The notes below the pieces were generated by a model. That model searched no databases and had not been told where the DNA came from. It worked only from the letters and a program-made list of their open reading frames with translations. The translations under genes and the position numbers were made by a program. A stretch of 31,160 nt of DNA, taken from contig JAEXPQ010000085.1 in NCBI GenBank assembly GCA_023446735.1, positions 1 through 31,160 on the forward strand, given 5' to 3'. Source of the DNA: Verrucomicrobiota bacterium (lineage in GTDB: Bacteria; Verrucomicrobiota; Verrucomicrobiia; Opitutales; Opitutaceae). Numbering within the stretch: position 1 is the stretch's first letter; each line of letters starts with the position of its first letter. This document shows, piece after piece, positions 1 to 7,617 of this stretch.

Positions 1-80
1 GGGGGCGGGGGGGGGCCACCGGGGTAGTTCAACTTTGCTCAACCCCGACGGCGGAACCGTCGGAAGACGAAGGAAGGAAG

Positions 81-100
81 ACCGGTGCCGCGGCGCCGGT
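81..100 (-). terminator. possible hairpin terminator after the alkaline phosphatase gene
   Basis: Ten bases (ACCGGTGCCG) are followed directly by a near-perfect inverted copy, giving a strong GC-rich stem with one G-U pair. On the minus strand it starts six bases after the phosphatase stop codon and is followed by a pyrimidine-rich tail (CTTCCTTCC) rather than a pure T run. Its position suits a terminator, but the lack of a U tract and the GC-rich background leave this uncertain. Confidence 0.4.
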
Positions 101-105
101 CGGGA

Positions 106-2088
106 TCATTTCACGCCGCCAAGCACGGCCTGCATGGTGAGGAAGAAGACGTCGGTGTTGTCGACCACGCCCGAGAAGAGCGTGGCGCCCCGGCCCGAGG
201 CCGTCAGCGGGATATCGGACCCGGTGTGCACCGCGGAGGAACCGGGCACCTGGCCGGTGACGAGGAAGGCCCCCGTCTTGTCGCGGGAGGTCGGACCGCC
301 CGGATACGTCGAGTACGCGCTGCCGGAAGGGAAGACCGCCGCGATCTGCTGGCTGTCCTTGAGCGGATACGGATTGGTCAGCCAATCCTCGTAGCGGTCG
401 GAATTGCCGGCGTAGCCGATCAGCATCTTGTAGTCCACGTCGGTGGTCTGCGGGTAGCCGTCGGCGGCAAGGGTGTAGAACGGGAACCCCGCGGCCTCGT
501 AGACTCCGACCGTCTTGTCGCGCAGTTCGGCGCTGCCGCCGCCCGTCGCGGCGCGGGCCGCGAGCACGGAGTTGGTGACGGTCGAGGAGCCGATGATGTT
601 CACGCCGGCGCACTCGTGGTCGGCCGTGACATAGAGCAGGGTGTCCGGATTGGCCGCCACGAAGCGCTTCGCCACCCCGATCGCCTTGTCGAACTCGATC
701 GTGTCGAGCAGCCAGCGCTCGGAATCCATGTTGTGGGCCTGCTTGTCGATCGACGCGGCCTCGACCATGAGCACGAAGCCGGAAGGATTGCGCGCGAGTA
801 CCTTGAGCGCCGCCGCCGTCATCTCCTCGAGCATCGGCTGGTTGGTCAGGCCGTAGTCGGCCACGACCGGCTGCGTGCCGCCGGCCGGCACCGCGCCGCG
901 CCGACCGTCGACCTTGTCCTTGGCCACGTTCATGTTGGAGTAGGCGAAGAGGCCGAGCAGCTTCTTGGACGAGCCGGCCGCAGCCTCGAGCGAGCTCTTG
1001 TCGGGCGCATACGCGAAGCCCGCGTTCTGGAAGTCGGTCAGGAGGTCCCGGCCGGCGTCGACCTTGCCCGGGGTCACACCCCACGCGGAGGAAAGCTCGG
1101 CGGGAAGCGCGTAGTCCGAGCCGGCGGCACGGGCCGAACCGGTCGTGCCCGCGGGCAGGAACCACTTGCGACCGCCGCCCAGCAGCACGCGGAGATTGGA
1201 GACCGGGACCGCCTCGTCGAGGTACTGGTCGCAGATGCCGGTGCCGGCGCCGCGATTCTGGGTGTGGGTGCCGAAGGCTCCGGGGGTCGCGTCGAAGACA
1301 TCCGAGGTGGTGACGATGCCGAGCGCCTTGCCGTAGATCCGGCCGAGGAACTCGCCGATCAGCTCGACCCGCGGATTGTCGAAGGCGTCGACCGTATCGT
1401 CCGGGAACACGCCCTGCTGGTTGTTGTTGGCCTTGTTGCCGGTGGAGTAGCAGGCGGCGCCCGGCGACGAGTCGGTGATGATGGAGTTGAGCGAGGCGGT
1501 CTTCACCAACGCGACCGAATCCATGCTGTCCATCTCGAGTGGCGCCAGCGCCTTGCCGGAGGCGACGCCGCGATAGGCGATGCGCGCCGCCGAGCGGTGG
1601 GCGATGCCCATGCCGTCGCCGATCATCACGATCACGTTGCGGGCGCGTTTCTCGCCTTGCACCACACCGACGATCTCGAACTCGCCGGTGGCCTCGACGG
1701 TCTGACCGTCGCTCTGGCGGGCGACGACCTTGAGCGTGTGGACACCGGCGCGGGTCTGGCGGTAGGCGCGCAGGGTCGGGCAGACGGTGTTCGCCGGAAG
1801 CCCGGCCACCGTCGCCGGGAGCAACGTGACGGTCCCCTCGACCGGCCGGTTGTTCACAAAGAACTGCGCGCCGACGATCGTCGTGCCCGCGTCGGGCTGG
1901 ATCGTCGCCTGGAGATCGAAACGCTGCGCCGCCCAGAAGCGGGAGATGTACGGCGCGCCCGACTCGCCGGTCGAGAACCGCAGGCTAGGCGGCGTGAGCC
2001 GCGAGACGGTGGGCGCGGCGGACAACGCGCCGGCGCCGAGCCCGAGGAGGGCCGAGGCGCAGAACAGAGGAAGGGACTTGATCGTCAT
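106..2088 (-). CDS. phoA: secreted alkaline phosphatase (PhoA family)
   Basis: Phosphomonoesterase predicted to release phosphate from organic esters outside the cytoplasmic membrane. The chosen ATG gives a 660-residue protein beginning with a clear signal peptide (MTIKSLPLFCASALLGLG, cleavage probably near the ALSA-AP junction). Residues ~25-145 look like an Ig-like beta domain placed before the catalytic domain, which makes the protein longer than E. coli PhoA. The catalytic set is present in order: metal-binding NVIVMIGDGMG (Asp158), nucleophile region TDSSPGAACYSTGNK (Ser207), metal-binding EAASIDKQAH, TADHECAG, and a late HTGSDIP supplying the last zinc-ligand His. A start 14 codons upstream (2130) is possible but would place extra polar residues before the signal peptide. 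The gene is the last of a minus-strand group with two small exported proteins. No Pho box was identified. Confidence 0.93.
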   Translation of the reverse strand: MTIKSLPLFCASALLGLGAGALSAAPTVSRLTPPSLRFSTGESGAPYISRFWAAQRFDLQATIQPDAGTTIVGAQFFVNNRPVEGTVTLLPATVAGLPANTVCPTLRAYRQTRAGVHTLKVVARQSDGQTVEATGEFEIVGVVQGEKRARNVIVMIGDGMGIAHRSAARIAYRGVASGKALAPLEMDSMDSVALVKTASLNSIITDSSPGAACYSTGNKANNNQQGVFPDDTVDAFDNPRVELIGEFLGRIYGKALGIVTTSDVFDATPGAFGTHTQNRGAGTGICDQYLDEAVPVSNLRVLLGGGRKWFLPAGTTGSARAAGSDYALPAELSSAWGVTPGKVDAGRDLLTDFQNAGFAYAPDKSSLEAAAGSSKKLLGLFAYSNMNVAKDKVDGRRGAVPAGGTQPVVADYGLTNQPMLEEMTAAALKVLARNPSGFVLMVEAASIDKQAHNMDSERWLLDTIEFDKAIGVAKRFVAANPDTLLYVTADHECAGVNIIGSSTVTNSVLAARAATGGGSAELRDKTVGVYEAAGFPFYTLAADGYPQTTDVDYKMLIGYAGNSDRYEDWLTNPYPLKDSQQIAAVFPSGSAYSTYPGGPTSRDKTGAFLVTGQVPGSSAVHTGSDIPLTASGRGATLFSGVVDNTDVFFLTMQAVLGGVK

Positions 2089-2126
2089 GATGTGGTTGGG
2101 TCGTGGTGGAAGCGGATCGAAGAACG

Positions 2127-2684
2127 TCACCGGACTTGCGCGACTTCGGTCGCCGGCTCGGGCTCGGGATCGAGCCGCAGGCGGACCAAGGAAACGCGGC
2201 CGTCGGGCTCCTCGCGGCGCCCGACCTCGAGCGTGCCCGTGAGCAGGAGCGGCCCCGGGGTGTACGGCACCGCGAGGTCGGCGAAGCTCGGCACCTCAAC
2301 GAAGACGACATTCGGCGGGAAGTCGTCGGCCAGGCCGTATTCGAACTCATTGGTCGCCATCGCGAAGGGCGCGACGATCGCGACGCCCGGCGAGGGACGG
2401 GTCTGGCGCACCATGAAACCGAGGATACGCACGCGTTTCCCGGCCAGCCCGCGGAGTTTGTCCGTGAGTTCGAGGCCCCGCGGACCGGCGGGGCTGCGGA
2501 AGAACTCGGAGAAGCGAAGCTCCGTCACCTCCGCCGGCGGGGGCGGGAGGCGATCCACCCCGGCCAGCTCCACGGCCAGCGCGTCGGCGTGCCAGCCCAG
2601 GCCCTTCGCCGACGCGACCGCGACGGAGAACCCGGCGAAAAGAACGACGAACAGGATCGAGCGACAAGAATGGTGAAGAGGCAT
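2127..2684 (-). CDS. small exported protein, DUF3299-like
   Basis: A 185-residue protein with an N-terminal signal peptide (MPLHHSCRSILFVVLFAG, Ala-rich cleavage region near residue 26). The core KRVRILGFMV, then about 30 residues, then PPNVVFVEV and a later LLLTGTLEVG, follows the beta-strand plan of DUF3299-type proteins, whose function is unknown. It resembles the next upstream gene (2703-3212) in layout: both have a G-x-V-R-I-x-G-[YF]-M strand and a closing G-x-L-x-V strand. That suggests an old duplication. It lacks the NACCFGQMP cysteine segment of its neighbour, having EFEYGLADDFPPN there instead. The 18-base gap between the two genes and the 38-base gap to the phosphatase suggest co-transcription. 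No Shine-Dalgarno sequence is seen; a pyrimidine stretch (TTTCCTCCCC) precedes the ATG. Confidence 0.8.
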   Translation of the reverse strand: MPLHHSCRSILFVVLFAGFSVAVASAKGLGWHADALAVELAGVDRLPPPPAEVTELRFSEFFRSPAGPRGLELTDKLRGLAGKRVRILGFMVRQTRPSPGVAIVAPFAMATNEFEYGLADDFPPNVVFVEVPSFADLAVPYTPGPLLLTGTLEVGRREEPDGRVSLVRLRLDPEPEPATEVAQVR

Positions 2685-2702
2685 GGGGAGGAAAGGGGGC
2701 CG

Positions 2703-3212
2703 TCAGCGGGCGGTTTCGGCCAGGGCGACGTCCTCGAGGTTGAAGAACTGCACGACGGCCCCGCCGCTCACGACCGGGGCGACGCGCAGCCGTCCGACCA
2801 GCGCGACCGGGGTGTCCATGCGCACCGGCAGCCCCGGGGCCGCGGTCTCGGCCACGAGGTATTCGTTCGCCGCCGGCATCTGCCCGAAGCAGCAAGCGTT
2901 CTGGTTGCGCATGACCAGAAACTGGCGCGTGCGCCCCTGCTCCACCGCCAAGGGCAGCATGTAGCCGACGATGCGCACCGGTCCGCCGTTGGCCGAGCGC
3001 ACGGTTGCGCTCAACACCCCGCCGGCGGCAATCGCCGCGGTGTCGGCGGTCAACGGGCAGGCCGCGAGTTCGGCGAAAGTGAGGCGCCGCACCTCGGCCG
3101 CCACCGCCGCCGAGGCGACGAGGGCTGCGCCCACCAAGCCGAGCGTCCGCCAAGCCCTCCAGCGGGAGGCAGAGCGAGAGACCGGATACGAGCGAGACGG
3201 GCGGGAAGGCAC
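2703..3212 (-). CDS. small exported protein, DUF3299-like (Cys-containing)
   Basis: A 169-residue protein starting at a GTG. There is no ATG ahead of the hydrophobic segment, and the long basic N-region followed by LGLVGAALVASAAVAA reads as a signal peptide. The core has GGPVRIVGYMLPL, QFLVMRNQNACCFGQMP, and a closing VALVGRLRVAP, a pattern I associate with DUF3299 proteins of Verrucomicrobiota and Planctomycetes. The adjacent cysteines in the middle motif could bind metal or form disulfides, but no function is established. It is the first gene of the minus-strand trio leading to the phosphatase. The start is less certain than the reading frame. Confidence 0.78.
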   Translation of the reverse strand: MPSRPSRSYPVSRSASRWRAWRTLGLVGAALVASAAVAAEVRRLTFAELAACPLTADTAAIAAGGVLSATVRSANGGPVRIVGYMLPLAVEQGRTRQFLVMRNQNACCFGQMPAANEYLVAETAAPGLPVRMDTPVALVGRLRVAPVVSGGAVVQFFNLEDVALAETAR

Positions 3213-3301
3213 GCTCGCAGCCTAGGGGACGCGCGCGACGATGCCGTGACTCCCAGGTTACGCTCCGGTGAAACCACCGCCGGCCCCGCCGGCCGGCCCG
3301 C

Positions 3302-4342
3302 TCAACGTCCCATGGTCAACGCCGCAACCAGCACCGCCGCGGCCGCGGAGACGTTCAGCGACTCCATCTGCCCGGAACCCGGGATGCGTACGAGGCGATC
3401 GCAGGCCTTCGCCACCTCGGGCGCGAGACCGGCCTCCTCGTTGCCGAGCACGAGCGCGACGGGAATCTGGGCGGCGGAATCCGCCCGCTTGCGCACGCCC
3501 GTCGGGAGAAACTCGTCGCGGCGCAGCGAGGCCAGGTTCGGCCCGCGCACGTCGGTGCCGACCACGGCGAAACCCGCCGTCCGCAGTGCGGCGCAGAGCC
3601 GCCCGAAGTCCGTCGCGGTCCAGAGCCGCACGTGCTCCATGCCGCCCTCGGCGACCCGGTACGTCGATTCGCCCGGGCGCGCCGCGGTCTCGCCGGCGGC
3701 GACCACGAGGTTCTCCACGCCGAAGAAGGCCAGCGTGCGCACGATCGCGCCGAGGTTGTGGGCATTGCCGATTCGATCGAGGAGCACGATCGGCTTCCCC
3801 GCCTTGGCCCACGCGGCCAGATCGGAGTCGTCGGGCCCGCGCAAGGGTTCCTGCTCGATGATCGCGACGATGCCGCCGTGGTGCACAGTGCCGGCGATCT
3901 TCTCGAGCTCGGCCCCGGGCACCTGCCGGTAGACCTTCCGCTCGCGCGCCATGTAGCCGCTCATGCCGCCCACCCGGCGCCCCATCGCCTGGTCGAAGAA
4001 GAGGCGCTTGAGGGCCGCCGGCCGCGCCTGGAAGAGTGCGCGCACCGCCGCCAGCCCGCAGACCGGGATCTCGCGGTTGCGCTCCGCCGCGGGCAACCGC
4101 GGCTCGGCCTCGCGCCGCGGCTCGCGCAGCGGCGGTCGCGCCGGGGCCGCCGCCGGAGCGGCGGGACGCGGAGCAGGTTGCGGTTGGCTGGTGCTGCGGG
4201 TGAAGGAGCGCACGCCGCAACACAGCGCGAAGCCGCCGGCCCCGGCAACACCGAACGCGCCGCGGCCGGCCGTTCGCCAAAATCCGGTAAGTTCGCCGGC
4301 GCCGCGCCGCCGCGGAGTTGCGTGTTCGACTACCAACGACAT
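3302..4342 (-). CDS. TrmH/SpoU-family RNA 2'-O-methyltransferase
   Basis: SAM-dependent methyltransferase of the SPOUT superfamily, predicted to methylate ribose 2'-OH in tRNA or rRNA. With the ATG at 4342 it has 346 residues. A substrate-binding N-terminal domain (CGLAAVRALFQARP onwards, ERKVYRQVPGAELEKIA, GGIVAIIEQ) precedes the knotted catalytic domain. That domain carries the three family motifs: NAHNLGAIVRTLAFFGV (from ~193), LVLGNEEAGLAPEV (~297) and IPGSGQMESLNVSAAAA (~321). The layout resembles E. coli YfiF more than the shorter TrmL. The start is doubtful: the first ~80 residues are low-complexity Ala/Pro/Arg and overlap the start of the divergent gene. An ATG at 4354 and a GTG at 4213 are alternatives. 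The substrate position is not predictable from sequence alone. Confidence 0.88.
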   Translation of the reverse strand: MSLVVEHATPRRRGAGELTGFWRTAGRGAFGVAGAGGFALCCGVRSFTRSTSQPQPAPRPAAPAAAPARPPLREPRREAEPRLPAAERNREIPVCGLAAVRALFQARPAALKRLFFDQAMGRRVGGMSGYMARERKVYRQVPGAELEKIAGTVHHGGIVAIIEQEPLRGPDDSDLAAWAKAGKPIVLLDRIGNAHNLGAIVRTLAFFGVENLVVAAGETAARPGESTYRVAEGGMEHVRLWTATDFGRLCAALRTAGFAVVGTDVRGPNLASLRRDEFLPTGVRKRADSAAQIPVALVLGNEEAGLAPEVAKACDRLVRIPGSGQMESLNVSAAAAVLVAALTMGR

Positions 4343-5372
4343 GGTGCCCGCCATGGACCTCTTCCTCCGTATCGCGGGAATACTGGCGCTCGTGGTCGTC
4401 CTCGGGCTGGCGGCGCTCGTCGCCTTCTTCTGGTGGCACTGGCGACGGATCAAACGGACCCTCGGCGCCGGCCTGCCGCCGCTCGAGATCGCGCTCGTGC
4501 CCGACACCGCGCCCGAGTGGACCGGCCGGGCGCCGTTCGCGGCCGTGATCGCGGATTTCCAGTCCCTCGGCTTCGCCCCGGTCGGGCCGTTCGAGGTCGA
4601 GGGACTCGCGGGCATGCACCTGCTCGGCTTCTGCCACCGCGGAACTGGCGTCTTCGGCGGCTGCTTCAACCACCCGGCGACCGGCTGCTTCGTCGATGTG
4701 TGCGCCACCCTCGCGGACGGACTCGAACTGACCGTCACCAACGCACCGGCGGGCGGCGAGATGGACACCCGGCCGGGGACGGAGAAGGTCTTCCTCGCGG
4801 GTCGCCCGCTCGCGGAGCTCCACGCCGCCTTGCTGGAGAAGATCGCCGGGCGCCCCGTCCAGCCCTGCCCCCCGGAACGCTTCCAGGACGAGTTCGTCGC
4901 CGCCTACGCCCGCGACATGGCGTGGCGCACGAACCGGCTCGGCGTCTCCGAAGCCGAGTTCCGCCGCGTCGCCGCCAACGGGAAGAACCCCTGCTCCGAG
5001 GCGCAACTCGCCGCCGCCTTCCGGGAGACCAAGCTGCAGGAACTGCGGCAATGGGCCGCGGCGGCCGAGGAGGAGTTCGCCCGCACCGGCAGCCTCAGCG
5101 TCGCCCGGTGGCAGCAGTTCGAGGACGCCCGGCTGGTCTATCGCCACGACTTCCACCCGGCGGCGTATCTCGAGTATGTTGCGGAATCGGTCGAACTCCC
5201 CGACGCCACCAAGGCCGCCTTGCAGGCCGAACTGGACTCCGGCTCGCCGCTGGATGGCTTGCTCGACAAGGTGGCGGCCGCCACCGGCCGGCGCTTCGTC
5301 CCGCTCGGTTCCGTCGAGCGCCCCGTGCGCTGCACGCTCTACGGCATCGAATCGGCCCCCGCGGCTCGCTGA
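4341..5372 (+). CDS. unrecognised membrane-anchored protein
   Basis: About 343 residues (339 if the second ATG at 4353 is used). The N-terminus is one strong transmembrane helix (LFLRIAGILALVVVLGLAALVAFFWWHW) followed by RRIKR, the positive-inside signature for a cytoplasmic C-terminal domain. The soluble part is rich in Glu and Ala and has a Cys-containing stretch (GFCHRGTGVFGGCFNHPATGCFVDVC). I recognise no family. It is divergent from the RNA methyltransferase gene, with start codons overlapping around a CCATGG, so the two may share or exclude each other's promoter. The short gap to the next plus-strand gene suggests a two-gene unit. Codon usage matches the GC-rich surroundings and the frame is well conserved, so it is probably real. 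Confidence 0.72.
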   Translation: MVPAMDLFLRIAGILALVVVLGLAALVAFFWWHWRRIKRTLGAGLPPLEIALVPDTAPEWTGRAPFAAVIADFQSLGFAPVGPFEVEGLAGMHLLGFCHRGTGVFGGCFNHPATGCFVDVCATLADGLELTVTNAPAGGEMDTRPGTEKVFLAGRPLAELHAALLEKIAGRPVQPCPPERFQDEFVAAYARDMAWRTNRLGVSEAEFRRVAANGKNPCSEAQLAAAFRETKLQELRQWAAAAEEEFARTGSLSVARWQQFEDARLVYRHDFHPAAYLEYVAESVELPDATKAALQAELDSGSPLDGLLDKVAAATGRRFVPLGSVERPVRCTLYGIESAPAAR

Positions 5373-5421
5373 CGCCGGCGCGAAGACTCGCCAAACCCCG
5401 GCGGGCGGGCACGATGCGCCC

Positions 5422-5928
5422 GTGCCCGGCTCGCTTCGCTTCACCTTCTGGACCGCCACCCTCGCCACCGCCGCCAACGCCGCGGCGTATGCGCTCACCT
5501 TCGCCGACCGGGCGAGCTATTGGATGCTGGTTTCGCTGCCCCTGCTGCTGCTGGTGTGGTTCGCCGTGGTGGCCCAATGGCGCCGCGTGCCCCGCCGCAA
5601 CCTGGCGTCGGAGATTTTCGGCGACATCCCGCGCTGGATGAAACTCGCCGTGATCGGCCTGCTCCTCTTCGCGTTCGCCAACTTCTTCGGGTGCCGTGCC
5701 CTCAACGAAGGCGGCCGGCCCGACCGGCTCGCCGACGGGCGGACCGTGCTGATCGCCGAGGGCGGCAAGGTCCTCCGCGAGCTGGACGCCGCTGGCTACC
5801 GGCACGCGCAGGCGGTGCAGTTGCGGATGATGAGCGGCTTCTTCGTGGCGTGCTTCGGGCTTGCGGCGCTGCTCGCCGAAGCCTGCTGGATCAAGAACGG
5901 CCCCGCGATGGCCGACCGAAACGTGTGA
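5422..5928 (+). CDS. small multi-pass membrane protein, unknown function
   Basis: A 168-residue protein starting at GTG; the nearby ATG at 5414 is out of frame. Four hydrophobic segments are visible: FWTATLATAANAAAYALTF (~8-26), WMLVSLPLLLLVWFAVVAQW (~34-53), MKLAVIGLLLFAFANFF (~74-91) and SGFFVACFGLAALLAEACW (~139-157). A hydrophilic loop (NEGGRPDRLADGRTVLIAEGG) lies between helices 3 and 4. No family is recognised. It lies 49 bases after the preceding membrane-anchored protein and converges with the polymerase gene on the other strand. Confidence 0.62.
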   Translation: MPGSLRFTFWTATLATAANAAAYALTFADRASYWMLVSLPLLLLVWFAVVAQWRRVPRRNLASEIFGDIPRWMKLAVIGLLLFAFANFFGCRALNEGGRPDRLADGRTVLIAEGGKVLRELDAAGYRHAQAVQLRMMSGFFVACFGLAALLAEACWIKNGPAMADRNV

Positions 5929-5942
5929 CCGGCCGGCGCCGC

Positions 5943-5973
5943 GTCCCCCGGACAGACGCGACTCGGGGGGGAC
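5943..5973. terminator. possible bidirectional hairpin between convergent genes
   Basis: GTCCCCCG at 5943-5950 can pair with a downstream CGGGGGGGAC across a ~13-base loop, with two unpaired Gs. It lies in the 52-base gap between two genes that end facing each other, where a shared terminator would be expected. No T tract follows on either strand, so support is weak. Confidence 0.25.
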
Positions 5974-5980
5974 ACGGTCC

Positions 5981-7438
5981 TCACCTCCCGGGCGCCCCCG
6001 CCATCGCCTCGGGACCCCGCTTTTCACGCGGCGTCCCCGCGGCCGCGAGCAGCACGCACCACAACAGCAGGACCGCCGGGTTGTGGAAGGGAAACTCCGC
6101 CACCGCGTACACGGCGACGATGGCCAAACCGAACAGCGTCCATCGCCCCCAGACGATCCCCGCGCGCAGCGCCCGCCACAGGCCGGCGAGGGCCGAACCC
6201 GCCAGCAGGCCGAGCCCGACCAAGCCGTATTCGGCGGCCAATTCCATCCAATCGCTATGGGCGTGGTCGAAACGCACGGTCCGCTCCCCCTTCCGGTTCC
6301 GTCCGTAGCTCCCTTGGTAGAGCGGGAACACCGCCTCGAAGCTGCCCGCCCCCCACCCGAACCACGGGCGCACCTGGACCATGGTGCGGGTGTCGCGGAT
6401 GAGATACACCCGGGTGTTCCATTCCCCTTTCTCCTCCACCCGTTGCCACTCGCGCAGCGAACGCCTCCATCCCTCCTCGAGCGAACCCTGCGAAAGCCAC
6501 GCCACCCGCCCCAACACCAATACGATCCCGGCCAACCCGGCCGCGCCGAGCAGCAGCGCCCGCCGTCCGCCGCCGGACGCACCGCGCATCAGGCGAATCA
6601 GCACAGCCACCGACACCACCAGCGCCACCAGCGCCGCCAGCACCGTGCCGGAACGCGACACCGGCAGGGCCGGCGTGAGCAGGATCAGGATCAGGGCGCA
6701 AAAGGCGAAGAGCCGAACCGTCCGCTCGCGCCGCGCATCCCCGCCCCCCCCGATCCGGGCCCACGCCGAAAACCCCAATCCGGCCGCCGAACAGGCCCCG
6801 AGAAGGGCAAACGCCGACCAGTGGTTCTTGTAGACGAAGGTCGAGAAGAACTGCCCGCCAGGCACCGCGAGCACCCCCAGCAGCAGCTTGCTCCCACCGA
6901 ACCAGAACACGGCCCCGACAAACGCGAACACGCCGACCACGCCCGCCAAACCCAGCGCCAACGCCCGCACCGCCCGCCGGGAACGCAACATCGCGCCCAG
7001 CACCCCCGCCTGGAACAAGGCGAAGATCCAGGGCAGCGCCGCCCGGACCGTGACCTCCCGGTCCATCGTGGTCGGCAGCCAACGGATCCAGTCCTCCCGC
7101 GGTCGCCAGCCCCCGCCCGCCACGGGCACGTGGCTCGGGTTGAGCAACTGCACCCCGACGTAAGCAAAGAAGCATGCCACCGGCAGGAACGCCCACCAGT
7201 CCGGCCGGGGCCGCTCCCGCGCCGCGAGCCACAGCGGCCCCACCGCCAGCGCCACCGTCAGGCCCATCGGCCACAACGCCCACGAAGCGAGCCCGCCGAT
7301 CGCACCGGCGGTCGCCGCGACCGCCGCGCAGGTCTGCACGACCAGCCAGCGCTGCGCCGCCGGAATCGGCGGCGGGGCGAAGGACCGGCGCGGCGTACTG
7401 GGGGAGGAGTCGGACACGGAGCGAAGCGGATACCTCAT
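5981..7438 (-). CDS. O-antigen ligase/polymerase family membrane protein (Wzy/WaaL type)
   Basis: A 485-residue polytopic protein predicted to polymerise or ligate polysaccharide units at the periplasmic face. The ATG at 7438 follows a GGAG with good spacing and avoids a low-complexity N-extension reaching 7522. About ten to twelve hydrophobic helices are visible. The large periplasmic loop (EKGEWNTRVYLIRDTRTM, WFGWGAGSFEAVFPLYQ) leads into the family hallmark FDHAHSDWMELAAEYGLVGL, the H-x-H-x-D-x-x-E...E-x-G-x-x-G motif of the WzyC domain. It lies 179 bases after the BY-kinase gene on the same strand, so it is most likely the polymerase controlled by that copolymerase. A second, unrelated-looking polymerase is encoded at 24681-25994. 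Whether this one polymerises or ligates cannot be decided from sequence. Confidence 0.87.
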   Translation of the reverse strand: MRYPLRSVSDSSPSTPRRSFAPPPIPAAQRWLVVQTCAAVAATAGAIGGLASWALWPMGLTVALAVGPLWLAARERPRPDWWAFLPVACFFAYVGVQLLNPSHVPVAGGGWRPREDWIRWLPTTMDREVTVRAALPWIFALFQAGVLGAMLRSRRAVRALALGLAGVVGVFAFVGAVFWFGGSKLLLGVLAVPGGQFFSTFVYKNHWSAFALLGACSAAGLGFSAWARIGGGGDARRERTVRLFAFCALILILLTPALPVSRSGTVLAALVALVVSVAVLIRLMRGASGGGRRALLLGAAGLAGIVLVLGRVAWLSQGSLEEGWRRSLREWQRVEEKGEWNTRVYLIRDTRTMVQVRPWFGWGAGSFEAVFPLYQGSYGRNRKGERTVRFDHAHSDWMELAAEYGLVGLGLLAGSALAGLWRALRAGIVWGRWTLFGLAIVAVYAVAEFPFHNPAVLLLWCVLLAAAGTPREKRGPEAMAGAPGR

Positions 7439-7617
7439 CCCGCCGCTCCGCGCCGAAAACGCAACGCCGGAACCGGCGCAACACGGCATCGCAACTTCCG
7501 ACGCGACGCGCCCCGCCCCCACCCACCAGCGCCCAAATTCAGACTACAAAACCCCAACTTCCATCTACCAACTTCAAACGCCCTCCGCCGCAGCTTCGCG
7601 GAACGCGAAGCCTCCGC

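Noticed and set aside
85..5498. Very long open frames opposite or overlapping the phosphatase, DUF3299-like and methyltransferase genes
   Set aside because: High GC removes stop codons from the antisense frames. The translations are Arg/Ala/Gly-rich without domains, while the opposite frames have full family motifs.
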